Shown piece after piece: positions 17,387 through 30,500 of a stretch of DNA of 64,000 bases; position 1 is the first letter of the stretch; each line of letters begins with the position of its first letter. The notes beneath the pieces are model-generated. The model searched no databases. It saw only the letters and a list, made by a program, of their open reading frames with translations, and was not told the origin of the DNA. Source of the DNA: Nocardiopsis mwathae (GTDB lineage Bacteria > Actinomycetota > Actinomycetes > Streptosporangiales > Streptosporangiaceae); the NCBI RefSeq assembly GCF_014201195.1, contig NZ_JACHDS010000001.1, positions 310,001-374,000 of the forward strand, written 5' to 3'. The position numbers and the translations under genes were made by a program.

Positions 17387-18322
17387 ATGAGTCCGGACCG
17401 GCAGACAGGCTCCCCCGACGAGACCCTCTCCGGCGGACACACGGTCGAGTTCCCCGGCGGCTACACCCGCAGCACCGGCCCGGTCATCGGCCGCTTCCTC
17501 ACCGAACTCCGCGACGGGCGCATCGTCGGCGTGCGCGCCCGCTCGGGACGCGTACTCGTGCCCCCCACCGAGTACGACCCGCACGACGGCTCCCCGGTCA
17601 CCGGCGAGTTCGTCGAGGTCGGCCCTGCCGGGACCGTCACGACCTGGACGTGGGTGGCCCAGCCCCGGCCCGCCCACCCCTTCACCCGCCCCTTCGCCTG
17701 GGCGCTGATCCTCCTCGACGGCGCCGACACGCCCCTCGTGCACGCCCTGGACCTCGGCCCGGACAGCGGCCCCGCCCCGCCCCGCCGCCTGCGCACCGGC
17801 CTGCGGGTCCGGCCCCGGCTGCGCGACGAGCGCGTCGGCGACATCACCGACATCGCCTGCTTCCGCCCCGAGGTCGACCGGATCACCGCCCCCACCCGGC
17901 TCGACTACACCATCCGCGCCGGGCCGGCCCTCACCCGCTACCTCGACGCGCAGCTGGAGGGCAGGATCCTGGGGATGCGCTCCCGGCACGGAACGGTCTA
18001 CGTGCCCCTGCGCGACGTCGACCCCACCGACGGCAGCCCCGGAACGGAGGAGGTCGAACTCCCCGACACCGGCGTGCTCACCATGTTCTCCGTCAACCAC
18101 GTCCCCGACCCGCGCGCGCCCGAGGTCCCCTTCGTCACCGGCTACGTGCGCCTCGACGGAGCCGACGTCGACCTGCTCGCCCTCATCGGCCGGGTGGAGC
18201 CGTCCCGGGTCCGCACCGGCATGCGGGTGCGTGCCGAGTGGCTACCGCCCGAGGAGCGCTCCCGCACCCGGCCGAGCATCCGCTGGTTCGTCCCGGCCGA
18301 GAAGGGAGAGGACGACCGATGA
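17387..18322 (+). CDS. Tandem DUF35/OB-fold acyl-CoA-associated protein (Rv3521-like)
   Basis: 311 residues made of two similar modules (about 30-150 and 175-300), each with a helical/ribbon lead-in (FLTELRDGRIVGVRARSGRVLVPP; YLDAQLEGRILGMRSRHGTVYVP) and an OB-fold part ending in RTG(L/M)RVR. DUF35 proteins such as ChsH2 pair with thiolase-like Ltp proteins to form aldolases that cleave CoA-activated steroid side chains. The order DUF35-ltp4-ltp3 here matches mycobacterial Rv3521-Rv3523. The zinc-ribbon cysteines usual in DUF35 are absent: the protein has a single Cys, outside the ribbon positions. The stop overlaps the next start (ATGA). Confidence 0.8.
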   Translation: MSPDRQTGSPDETLSGGHTVEFPGGYTRSTGPVIGRFLTELRDGRIVGVRARSGRVLVPPTEYDPHDGSPVTGEFVEVGPAGTVTTWTWVAQPRPAHPFTRPFAWALILLDGADTPLVHALDLGPDSGPAPPRRLRTGLRVRPRLRDERVGDITDIACFRPEVDRITAPTRLDYTIRAGPALTRYLDAQLEGRILGMRSRHGTVYVPLRDVDPTDGSPGTEEVELPDTGVLTMFSVNHVPDPRAPEVPFVTGYVRLDGADVDLLALIGRVEPSRVRTGMRVRAEWLPPEERSRTRPSIRWFVPAEKGEDDR

Positions 18323-19440
18323 GCACCCCCGGCACACCGCCTCCCACCGCCGTCCCCCCGTTCCCCCGAGACCGACGGGAGGGTGACGTCGCCGTCGTCG
18401 CCTTCTCCCAGACCCGGCACATGGCCGCCGACAGCGGTGCCCCCGAGGCGCGGCTCGTCCACACCGTGGTCTCCGACGTCCTGCAGCGCGCCGGGATCGA
18501 CCGCGGCGACATCGGCTTCACCGTCTCCGGCAGCCTCGACTACCTCGCCGGCACCCCCTTCACCTTCGTCGGCGCGCTCGACGCGGTGGGGGCCTGGCCG
18601 CCCATCAGCGAGAGCCACGTCGAGATGGACGCGGCCTGGGCGCTGTACGAGGCCTGGCTGCGGCTGCGCCACGGCGACATCGACACCGCACTCGTCTACG
18701 GCTTCGGCAAGGCCACCCAGGGCGACCTGCCGGACATCCTCACCCTCCAGCTCGACCCCTACTACCTCGCGCCGCTGGGCATCGACGACATCTCGCTGGC
18801 CGCACTGCAGGCCCGCGCCCTGCTCGACGCCGAGCGGGTGACCGAGGCGGACCTCGCCGCGGTGGTGGACCGCTCGTATGCGGCCGCCCGCGCCAACCCC
18901 TACTCCGCCCAGGCCGGGTTCACCCCCGACACCCTCCTCACCTCGGAGTACGTCGCCCACCCGCTGCGCCCCGGCGACATCGCCCGGCCCTGCGACGGCG
19001 CCGCCGCGGTCCTGCTGGCGACCGGCGACACCGCCCGGCGCATCGCCGAGGCCCAGGGCACGCGCCCCGCCTGGATCCGCGGACTGGAGCAGCGCGTCGA
19101 CGCGCACGGCCCGGGCGCCCGCGACCTCACCCGCTGCGACGCGGCCGAGCGCGCCGCCGTCGCCGCCGGCGTCGGCGCGGCCCCCGTCCAGGTCGCCGAG
19201 GTGCACGCCCGCTACAGCCACCAGGAGCCGCTGCTGCGCGGGGCGCTCGGGCTCGACGACGGCGTCGAGGTCAACCCGTCGGGCGGGCCGCTGGGCGCCG
19301 ACCCGGTGATGGCCACCGGACTGGTGCGGGTCGGGGAGGTCGCCCGCAGGATCGCCGCGGGCGCGGCCGAGCGGGGCGTCGCCCACGCCGCGCAGGGGCC
19401 GTGCCTGCAGCACAACCTCGTGACGGTACTGGAGGGGTGA
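18319..19440 (+). CDS. Thiolase-fold lipid-transfer protein, Ltp4-like
   Basis: 373 residues; starts in an ATGA overlap with the DUF35 gene behind GGGAGAGG. Conserved text VSGSLDYLAGTPFTFVGALD and PPISESHVEMDAAWALYEAW matches mycobacterial Ltp4 (Rv3522). The C-terminal region NPSGGPLGADPVMATGL and GPCLQHNLVTVLEG holds the thiolase HxxNP/CxH-like area. The N-terminal nucleophilic cysteine of true thiolases is not in the usual position, so this is probably an aldolase-type or structural partner rather than a beta-ketothiolase. It likely works with the DUF35 and Ltp3-like proteins in retro-aldol cleavage of a steroid side chain. Confidence 0.85.
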   Translation: MSTPGTPPPTAVPPFPRDRREGDVAVVAFSQTRHMAADSGAPEARLVHTVVSDVLQRAGIDRGDIGFTVSGSLDYLAGTPFTFVGALDAVGAWPPISESHVEMDAAWALYEAWLRLRHGDIDTALVYGFGKATQGDLPDILTLQLDPYYLAPLGIDDISLAALQARALLDAERVTEADLAAVVDRSYAAARANPYSAQAGFTPDTLLTSEYVAHPLRPGDIARPCDGAAAVLLATGDTARRIAEAQGTRPAWIRGLEQRVDAHGPGARDLTRCDAAERAAVAAGVGAAPVQVAEVHARYSHQEPLLRGALGLDDGVEVNPSGGPLGADPVMATGLVRVGEVARRIAAGAAERGVAHAAQGPCLQHNLVTVLEG

Positions 19441-19441
19441 G

Positions 19442-20602
19442 ATGAGCGGCAGGCCCGTGGCGGTCATCGGCGTCGGGCAGACGCGCTACCGGACCCGGCG
19501 CGACGACGTCTCCATCGCCGGGCTGGTGCGCGAGGCGGCGCTGCGCGCCCTGGAGGACGCGGGGCTGGACTTCGCCGACATCGACGCCGTCGTCCTGGGC
19601 AAGGCGCCCGACCTGTTCGAGGGCGTGGTCATGCCCGACCTCTACCTCGCCGACGCCCTGGGCGCGCGGGGCAAGCCGCTGCTGCGCGTGCACACCGCCG
19701 GTTCGGTCGGCGGGTCCACCGGCATCGTGGGGGCGAGCCACATCGCCTCCGGTGCGTTCGAGCGGGTGCTCGTGGTGGCGTGGGAGAAGCAGTCCGAGTC
19801 GAACGCCACCTGGGCGCTGACGCTCGCCCACCCCATGTCGACCTCGCTGGTGGTGGGCGCCGGCGGCTACTTCGCGCCGTTCATCCGCGCCTACATCGAG
19901 CGCTCCGGGGCGCCCGGCCGCATCGGGCCGATGGTCGCCGCCAAGGACCGCCGCAACGCCCTCCGCAACCCCTACGCCCACCTGCGCATCCCCGACATCA
20001 CACCGGAGATGGTGGAGGCCACGCCCATGCTGTGGGAGCCCATCCGCTACCTGGAGGCCTGCCCGTCCTCCGACGGCGCGTGCGCGGTGGTGCTCGGCGG
20101 CCGGACCGCCGCCCGCGCGGCGCCCGGCGCACCGGCGTGGGTGCTCGGCACGGCGATGCGCAGCGAGCCGATCGCGTTCGCCGGGCGCGACGCCGTCGAC
20201 CCGAGGGCCGGCCGGGACTGCGCGGCCGACGTCTACGCCCAGGCCGGGATCGCCGACCCGCGCCGCGACATCGACGTCGCCGAGGTGTACGTGCCGTTCA
20301 GCTGGTATGAGCCGATGTGGCTGGAGAACCTCGGCTTCGCCTCGCCGGGCGAGGGGTGGCGGCTCACCGAGTCCGGGGCCACCGCCATCGACGGCGACAC
20401 CCCGTGGAACCCCTCCGGCGGGGTGCTGTCCGCCAACCCCATCGGAGCCTCCGGGCTGATCCGGTTCGCCGAAGCCGCCCAGCAGGTGCGCGGCGCCGCC
20501 GGGGACCACCAGATCGACGGTGCGCGCACCGCGCTCGGCCACGCCTACGGCGCCGGCTCCCAGTTCTTCGCCATGTGGATCGTCGGATCGGAGTGCCCAT
20601 GA
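19442..20602 (+). CDS. Thiolase-fold lipid-transfer protein, Ltp3-like
   Basis: 386 residues, starting 1 bp after the upstream stop. VSIAGLVREAALRALEDAG, VVLGKAPDLFEGVVMP, RVHTAGSVGGSTG, AWEKQSESNATWAL and VYVPFSWYEPMWLENLGFA align throughout with mycobacterial Ltp3 (Rv3523). In Ltp proteins these thiolase folds have been recruited as aldolases or CoA-thioester processing enzymes. The lack of a Cys at the VHTAGSVGGS nucleophile position agrees with a non-thiolytic role. Co-transcribed with the DUF35 and Ltp4-like genes. Confidence 0.87.
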   Translation: MSGRPVAVIGVGQTRYRTRRDDVSIAGLVREAALRALEDAGLDFADIDAVVLGKAPDLFEGVVMPDLYLADALGARGKPLLRVHTAGSVGGSTGIVGASHIASGAFERVLVVAWEKQSESNATWALTLAHPMSTSLVVGAGGYFAPFIRAYIERSGAPGRIGPMVAAKDRRNALRNPYAHLRIPDITPEMVEATPMLWEPIRYLEACPSSDGACAVVLGGRTAARAAPGAPAWVLGTAMRSEPIAFAGRDAVDPRAGRDCAADVYAQAGIADPRRDIDVAEVYVPFSWYEPMWLENLGFASPGEGWRLTESGATAIDGDTPWNPSGGVLSANPIGASGLIRFAEAAQQVRGAAGDHQIDGARTALGHAYGAGSQFFAMWIVGSECP

Positions 20603-20734
20603 CGACCTGACCCGGCCGATGGCCACCCACCCGACCCATCACACCACTGCCGCACGACCGGACGGGGACCGGCGGGGGCGCAACGGGGACAACGGGGCTG
20701 ACCTCCGGGGGAGTCGACGACACCGGGAGGCCGG

Positions 20735-23539
<2,805 letters not shown>

Positions 23540-23943
23540 TCACCCCGGAGCCCGGAGAACGGGAGAAGGGCGGTGCGGGAATCGGCGCCGCCCATTCCCA
23601 TGCGACGGGTACAAGCAGCCGCGAGGATCCTAGCCCGATTCCTTCGCGGTGGAGACCCGAAGGTTGCGGTTTGGTCGCGCCGGTCGTCGAGCGGCGCGCC
23701 ACGATTTTCCCGAATCATGGTGGAATCTTAAAAATCTCTTGGTGAAACGCCGCATTCTCGCAAGTGGCGCATTCTCCGTTTCTGGGAATTCGCTGGGTGG
23801 CCGCAGGAAAAAACCCGACAGTGAGTTCTGACACAGTTGCACCTTGTCATTGTGCTCTGGCAGCCTTATCCGCGTTTTATGTCGTCGCCCGATTCCGGGG
23901 GCGGCGGTCGGAGTCAAGCTGATGTGAACGGGTGCTGGAGCAC
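23540..23943. other. Intergenic region with likely promoter for the LamG/RHS locus
   Basis: About 400 bp, no gene supported. A short hairpin (GGGAAT ... ATTCCC near 23580-23602) may terminate the fusion gene. The middle (about 23690-23880) is much lower in GC. A possible promoter has TTGTCA at 23844 and TATCCG at 23867, 17 bp apart. Both calls are by eye only. Confidence 0.4.
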
Positions 23944-26900
23944 ATGCGTGCCGTGGGAATGAGTGCCGCCGTGGTGGCGACCGTGCTGGTGGGGAGTCTG
24001 CTCTCCGCAGCACCGGCCGCCGCCGAGCCCGATGCTCCGGCGGAGGACCTGACCTCCGACGAGCGCTCGGCTGCGGAGCAGGCCGCTACCTCGGGCGAGC
24101 GGGTGGAGATCCCCTCGGCGACCGACGAGCGGTCGCAGGTGTTCGCCGAGCCCGACGGGTCGTTCACGCTGGAGCAGTCGGCGGTGCCTGAGCGGGTGCG
24201 CACCCGGGACGGGTGGGCTCCGATCGACACCACCCTGGTCGCCTCGGGCGACGGCACCGTGCGGCCGAAGGCGGCCTCGGCCGACGTGGCGTTCTCCGGC
24301 GGCGGGGACGAGCCGATGGCGCGCATCGCGCTGGGCTCCAAGGCCGTCGAGCTGGACTGGCCCGGCGAGCTGCCCGCACCCGAACTCGACGACGACCGGG
24401 CGACCTACGCCGACGTGCTGCCCGGCGTCGACCTGGTGCTGACCGCCGGCACCGACGGGTTCTCCCAGGTCCTGGTGGTCCACACCCGCGAGGCCGCGGA
24501 GAACCCGGAGCTCGCCGAGCTGGAGCTGGCACTGGGCACCACCGGAGTGCGGATGGACGCCGATGCGGCCGGCAACCTCGAAGCGCTCGGGGAGAACGGC
24601 GGGCAGAGCGTGTTCACCGCCTCCACCCCGGCCATGTGGGACTCCTCCGGCGACGACGTCCCCGAAGTCGAGCGGACCGCGCGCGCCGCCACCGGCGCCC
24701 GCATCGAGCCCATCGCGACCACGGTCGAGCCGTCCTCCATCAAACTCGTGCCCGACCAGGCCATGCTCACCGACCTCGACACGGAGTACCCCGTCTACAT
24801 CGACCCGTCGGTGTCGGTCAGCCGCAAGGCCTGGGCCTACGTGAACAAGCGCTTCCCGTCGCAGGTCTACTACAACCGCTCCGACAAGGACACCGGCGTG
24901 GGCTACGAGCCGGAGACCGGCAGCACGAAGCGGGCGTTCTGGCGGTTCAGCGTCTATGAGCGCACCAAGAAGCCCACGACCACGATCCAGTCGGCCACCC
25001 TGCGGGCCGAGGTCACCCACGCCTTCGGCTGCACGAACGCGACCTTCACCCTGTGGCGCACCCGCATCCTGTCCTCCAAGACCACCTGGAAGAACCAGCC
25101 CGAGAAGCTGACCAAGCAGGACACGGTCAACGTCGACAAGGGCCGCCCGGGCTGCGGGGGCAAAGGCGTGGAGTTCGACGCCACCCAGGCCTACAAAGCC
25201 GCCGCCGCCTCCGGCAACGGCTCGGTGACCTACGGGCTGTACGGCAACGAGAGGGTGTCGGGCTCCAACTGGGACTGGCGGCGCTTCGCCAAGAACCCCA
25301 AGCTGGTCGTGAAGTACAACAACAAGCCAGCCCAGCCCGCCACCTCGAAGATGTCGGACTCCCACGGCGGGATCTGCTCCACCGACCCCAAGAAGCCCCG
25401 GCTGATCAACACCACCTCGCCGACCTTCCGCGCCTACGTGCGCGACTACGACACGGCGTTCGTCGGGCAGAAGCTCAAGACCCGATTCGAGTGGAAGATC
25501 GAGGGCAAGGGCGACCGCGTCGGGCACGTGGACACCGCCTACAAGGACGTCGACGCCTGGCCCAAGGGCAGCTACCAGAGCGCCAAGGCCAAGGACCTGC
25601 CCGAGGGCAAGCTGCTCGGCTACCGCGCCATCGCCCACGACCAGACCGAGTGGGGCTACCCCTGGTCCGACTGGTGCTACATCAAGGTCGACACCTCCAA
25701 GCCCGAGTCCGGGCCGAAGGTGACCTCCGACGACTACCCGGCCGGTGACACCCCCACCGGAACCGTCGGCCGGTCTGGCCGCTTCACCTTCTCCGCCAAC
25801 GGCGTGAAGGACGCCGCCGCTTACCACTACAGCGTCAACGACGCCTCCTGCTCCACCAAGATCACCCCGTCCACACCCGGCGGGTCGGTCACCACGACCA
25901 TCACCCCCCGCTCGGACGGCCCCAACCTCGTCCACGCCCGCACCACCGACGCGCACGGAAACTCCTCGGACTGCGTGCTCGTCTACACCTTCACCGTGGC
26001 GCCGCCCAGCGACCCCGTCGCCCACTTCACCTTCGACGAGGGCGAGGGCACCGAAGCCGCCGACGAGGCGAAGAGCGGCCGCAGCGCCACGGCGTCCGGC
26101 GGGGTCGAGTGGACCCGCGGCCGGATCGGTCAGACCTCCGGCGACACGTACCGGCTCAACGGCACCGCCGTGGCGACCGACGGCAAGAGCGGCCGCCTGG
26201 CCACTGACGGTCCGGTCGTCGACACCTCCACGGCGTTCTCGGTCGCGGCCTGGGTACGGCTGGACGACCCCACCCGCAACCACACCGCCGTCGCCCAGGA
26301 GGGCGACTGGCACAGCGGCTTCTACCTCGGGTACAACCACCGGGGCGGCAACGGGTCGTGGGTGTTCAAGATGGCGCCCAGCGACGACACCGACGCCACC
26401 AGCGTCGCCAACCGCATCTACTCCACCGAACCGGCTGCGGCCGGTGTGTGGACCCACCTGCTGGGCACCTTCGACCCCGCCAGCGGCGAACTCGCCCTCT
26501 ACGTCGACGGCGTCAAACAGGGCACCACCACCCAGAAGGCCCCGTGGAACGCCAAGGGCCCCCTGGTGATCGGCGGCGCCAAGTACAAGGGCGGGCCGGT
26601 CGACGCCTGGCCCGGCGCCATCGACGACGTCCGCGTCTGGGACCGCGTCGTGGTCGACGAGGTGCTGGACGAAGCCGACGAGCACCCCGAACCGTGGCAC
26701 CTGGCCAACCGCCCCGCCGCCCTGGAAGGCCGCTGGGAGCTGGACGAGACGTCGGGCACCTCCGTGGCCGACTCCTCCGACCACCGGCTGACCGGCACCC
26801 TGCACGGCGACCCCGCCACCGCCTGGGCCGGAGCCGACAACGACCACACCCTGTCCACCGGCGTCACGCTCAACGGCAAGGACGAGCGGATCACCACCGA

Positions 26901-27387
26901 CTCCCCGGCGATCCGCACCGACCGCAGCTTCAGCGTCGCCGCCTGGGTGCGCCTGGACGAGACCGGCACCAACTCCACCGCCGCCTCCCAGGACGGCGCC
27001 GCCCACAGCGGCTTCTACCTCGGCCAGCAGAACACCCAGGGCTACGACAACTGGGTGCTCAAGATGCCCCCCTCCGACACCGTGGGTGCCAAGGGCTGGT
27101 CGCGGGCGACCTCCAAGGACGCCCCCGAACTGGGCGCCTGGACCCACCTGGCCGCGACCTACGACCACACCACCGGCGAGACGACGCTGTTCGTCGACGG
27201 GGTCAAGGAGGGCACCGACGTGCAGAAGACCCCGTGGAACGCCGACGGGCCGACGGTGATCGGCGCCGCGCGGTTCGAGAAGCGGCTGACGGGCGCCTGG
27301 GGCGGCGACGTCGACGACGTCCACGTCTACCAGGGCGTGCTCAGCGAACAGGACGTGCTGCTGGTGCGGAAGGGCTTTGTGCCGTGA
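23944..27387 (+). CDS. Secreted double-LamG (jelly-roll) protein
   Basis: About 1147 residues. ATG 23944 is preferred (GGAG just upstream, compact signal peptide); GTG 23932 is possible. Signal peptide with hydrophobic core AAVVATVLVGSLLSAAPAAA, then a long beta-rich region that includes a DNRLRE-like segment (FWRFSVYE, LWRTRILSSKTTWKNQP). Two homologous LamG-like concanavalin domains form the C-terminus (starting about SDPVAHFTFDEGEG and ALEGRWELDETSGT), each with SVAAWVRLD, HSGFYLG and LxLFVDGVKxGT. It is extracellular and probably binds carbohydrate or the cell surface. It sits 114 bp upstream of the RHS toxin gene, an arrangement frequent in actinobacteria, and may help display or deliver that protein. 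Confidence 0.85.
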   Translation: MRAVGMSAAVVATVLVGSLLSAAPAAAEPDAPAEDLTSDERSAAEQAATSGERVEIPSATDERSQVFAEPDGSFTLEQSAVPERVRTRDGWAPIDTTLVASGDGTVRPKAASADVAFSGGGDEPMARIALGSKAVELDWPGELPAPELDDDRATYADVLPGVDLVLTAGTDGFSQVLVVHTREAAENPELAELELALGTTGVRMDADAAGNLEALGENGGQSVFTASTPAMWDSSGDDVPEVERTARAATGARIEPIATTVEPSSIKLVPDQAMLTDLDTEYPVYIDPSVSVSRKAWAYVNKRFPSQVYYNRSDKDTGVGYEPETGSTKRAFWRFSVYERTKKPTTTIQSATLRAEVTHAFGCTNATFTLWRTRILSSKTTWKNQPEKLTKQDTVNVDKGRPGCGGKGVEFDATQAYKAAAASGNGSVTYGLYGNERVSGSNWDWRRFAKNPKLVVKYNNKPAQPATSKMSDSHGGICSTDPKKPRLINTTSPTFRAYVRDYDTAFVGQKLKTRFEWKIEGKGDRVGHVDTAYKDVDAWPKGSYQSAKAKDLPEGKLLGYRAIAHDQTEWGYPWSDWCYIKVDTSKPESGPKVTSDDYPAGDTPTGTVGRSGRFTFSANGVKDAAAYHYSVNDASCSTKITPSTPGGSVTTTITPRSDGPNLVHARTTDAHGNSSDCVLVYTFTVAPPSDPVAHFTFDEGEGTEAADEAKSGRSATASGGVEWTRGRIGQTSGDTYRLNGTAVATDGKSGRLATDGPVVDTSTAFSVAAWVRLDDPTRNHTAVAQEGDWHSGFYLGYNHRGGNGSWVFKMAPSDDTDATSVANRIYSTEPAAAGVWTHLLGTFDPASGELALYVDGVKQGTTTQKAPWNAKGPLVIGGAKYKGGPVDAWPGAIDDVRVWDRVVVDEVLDEADEHPEPWHLANRPAALEGRWELDETSGTSVADSSDHRLTGTLHGDPATAWAGADNDHTLSTGVTLNGKDERITTDSPAIRTDRSFSVAAWVRLDETGTNSTAASQDGAAHSGFYLGQQNTQGYDNWVLKMPPSDTVGAKGWSRATSKDAPELGAWTHLAATYDHTTGETTLFVDGVKEGTDVQKTPWNADGPTVIGAARFEKRLTGAWGGDVDDVHVYQGVLSEQDVLLVRKGFVP

Positions 27388-27501
27388 GCATGATCCGCCG
27401 CTGACGCACAGCGGCCGCCCCCGCCCCCACCTCTCTTCTTCCCCCAACCCAGTCGGACAGGGTCCGCCGACGACCATCGTCGGCGGACCAGGAGGATCCC
27501 C

Positions 27502-30500
27502 GTGTCTGAACCCCCTGCGACCCCAGCGGCTCCCGCCCCGCGGCGCTTCCCCGGACGCAAGGCCGTCTCCCAGGGCCTGGCCGTACTCATGGCCCTGGGC
27601 CTGCTGTCGGTCATGCCGGCCTCGGCCATCGCCTACAACCACCAGCCCGACGCACCCGACGAGGCATCCGTCGCGGGCAGCGACGCGTCCGTCCAGGTCG
27701 AGGCGCCGGAGGACGACGAGACCGAGGACGCGGCGCTCACCGCCCTCCCCGAGGCCGAGTGGCCCGAGCCGGAGACCGTCCAGGTGCGGGCGGGCGGCGC
27801 CGAGGCGTCCAGCAGCGGTGACGACCCCGTCATCACGCTGAAGGCCCTCCCCGAGGCGGAGGCCGAGGAGTGGGAGTCCCCCCTCCCCGAAACACGGGAA
27901 CAGCAGCCCCCGGAGGACGGTGAGGAGTCGGCGGACGCCCGCCGCGACTCCGCCCGATCCCCCGACCCCAACGGCGCCCTCAACCAGCGCTCCCCGGAGA
28001 CGGCCGCCTCGCCCGACGCGCAGCCCTCCGCTCCCGGCGACGACGCGCCGCCTGCCCCGAGCGGGCAGCCCGAAGGGGAGTCCTCCCCGCAGCCCGACCC
28101 CGCCGGTGACGACGCGCACGCCGCGGCCGAGGGCGACCACGAGGAAGAGGAAGAGGCCCAGGAAGCGGACCCCGCCGAGGACACCGCCACACCCGCCGAG
28201 GTCGAGGCGGTCGAGCGCGCCGACCTGGAGATCCTCGACCGCGATGTGGCCGAGAAAGCGGGCATCTCCGGCCTGCTGATGCGCCTCACCCGCACCGACG
28301 GCAGCGACGCCGACGGACCCGTCGAGATCTCCGTCGACTACTCCGACTTCGCCACCGCCTTCGGCGCCGACTACGGGTCCCGGCTGCGCCTGGTCGTCGT
28401 CGACGAGTGCGTGCTCGACGAGGACGGCTGCGCCGACGGCGACCCCCAGGTCGTCGAACTCGACTCGGCGAACGACGCCGAGGAGCGGACCGTCACCGCC
28501 GTCGCCCCCGCGCAGCAGGGCGCCGACATCCCCGAACCCGGGGAGTACCGCTCCGCGCTCGCCCCGAGCGCACCGGGCAGCGGCCGCAGCGGCACCCTGG
28601 TCGCGCTCAGCGCCGCCGCCGGCGGCGGCGGAACCGGCGACTTCGGCGCCACCCCGCTGCAGGCGTCCTCCACCTGGAGCGTGGGCGAGCAGACCGGTGA
28701 CTTCTCCTGGTCCTACCCCATGGAGACGCCCGGCGTCGCCAACGGCGAATCCCCCGAGGTCGCGCTCGGGTACTCCTCGCAGAGCGTGGACGGCCGCACC
28801 GCCTCCTCCAACAACCAGACCTCCTGGGTCGGCGAAGGCTTCAACTACGACGCCGGCTACATCGAGCGCCGCTACAAGGCCTGCGCGCAGGACGGCCAGA
28901 AGGACCCGAACAAGACCGGCGACCAGTGCTGGGGCCGGCACAACGCGACGATGTCGCTCAACGGGACCTCCACCGAGCTGATCATCGACTCCGACGGGAA
29001 CTGGCACCCGCGCAACGACGACGGCTCCAAGATCGAGCGGCTGACCGGCGCGAAGAACGGCGACAACGACGGCGAGTACTGGAAGGTCACCACGACCGAC
29101 GGCACCCAGTACTTCTTCGGCCGCAACCGCCTGCCCGGCTGGACGTCCGGCAAGCCCGAGACCAACTCGGCCTGGACGGTCCCGGTCTACGGCAACGACA
29201 AGGGCGAACCGTGCCACGCCTCGTCCTTCGCCGACTCCTGGTGCCAGCAGGCCTACAAGTGGAACCTGGACTACGAGGTCGACGTGCACGGCAACGTCAC
29301 CACGTACTACTACGACAAGTACACCGACTACTACGGCCGCAACCTCACCACCACGCCGACGCCCTACACGCGCGGCGGTGACCTGAAGCGGATCGAGTAC
29401 GGCCTGCGCTCCGACGACGTCTACGCGAAGGCCCCGGCCCGGGTGAACTTCACCGCGGGCGAGCGGTGCATCCCCACCGACGACTTCGACTGCGCGCCGT
29501 CCAAGCGCACCAAGGCCAACGCCAAGCACTGGCCGGACGTGCCCACCGACCAGGAGTGCAAGAAGGACGGCAAGTGCACCGGAAAGCACTCGCCCTCCTT
29601 CTGGACGACGAAGAAGCTCGACAAGGTCACCACCGAGGTCTACGACGGGTCGAAGTACCAACCGGTCGACTCCTGGAAGCTGGAGCACTCCTACCCCAAA
29701 CCGGGGGACGGCACCGACCCCGCCCTGTGGCTGAAGTCGATCACGCACACCGGGCACGTCGGCGGCACCGAGACCATGCCCAAGGTCGTCCTCCACGGCC
29801 AGGCCATGGACAACCGGGTCGACTCCAACCGCGACGGCCTCGCGCCGATGATGAAGTACCGGATCACCTCGGTGTCCAACGAGACCGGTGGGCGCGTCCA
29901 CGTCGAGTACTCCGCACCCGAGTGCAGGGCCGGATCCACCCCCAAGCCGGACAAGAACACCAAGCGCTGCTACCCGGTGATCTGGACGCCCGAAGGCGAG
30001 GAAGAACTCACCGACTGGTTCCACAAGTACGTCGTGACCAGGACCGTCGAAGAGGACCTGGTCGGCGGGCAGCCCGACGTCATCACCTCCTATGACTACC
30101 TGGGCGGCGGCGCCTGGCACTTCGACGACGCCGACGGCCTGGTGCCCGAGAAGCAGAAGACCTGGTCGCAGTGGCGCGGCTACGAGCGCGTCAAGGTCCA
30201 CGAGGGCCACCCCGACGACACCCGCTCGGAGACCGAGTACCTCTTCTACCGCGGCATGGACGGCGACAAGCTGTCCTCGGGAACCCGGTCGGTGAAGATC
30301 ACCGACTCCGAGGGCGGCACCGACACCGACCACGACGCCTTCAACGGGCAGACCCGCGAGGTCATCGAGCGCAACGGCCCCGGCGGCGAGGTGATCTCCA
30401 AGGAGATCAGCATCCCGTGGAAGAAGCAGACCGCCGAGCGAAAGTACTCGTGGGGGACGCTGCGCTCCTTCCACACCGACACCCAGTCGGAGCTGACCTA

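Noticed and set aside
15694-19440. A 1248-codon frame covering fadD, DUF35 and ltp4
   Set aside because: Only its last 373 codons (Ltp4-like) are real; the rest is an Arg/Pro-rich shadow of the genes in other frames.
18319-20602. Beta-ketothiolases of fatty acid oxidation
   Set aside because: The nucleophilic Cys is not at the usual place in either protein, and sequence text follows Ltp4/Ltp3, so an aldolase-type role is preferred.
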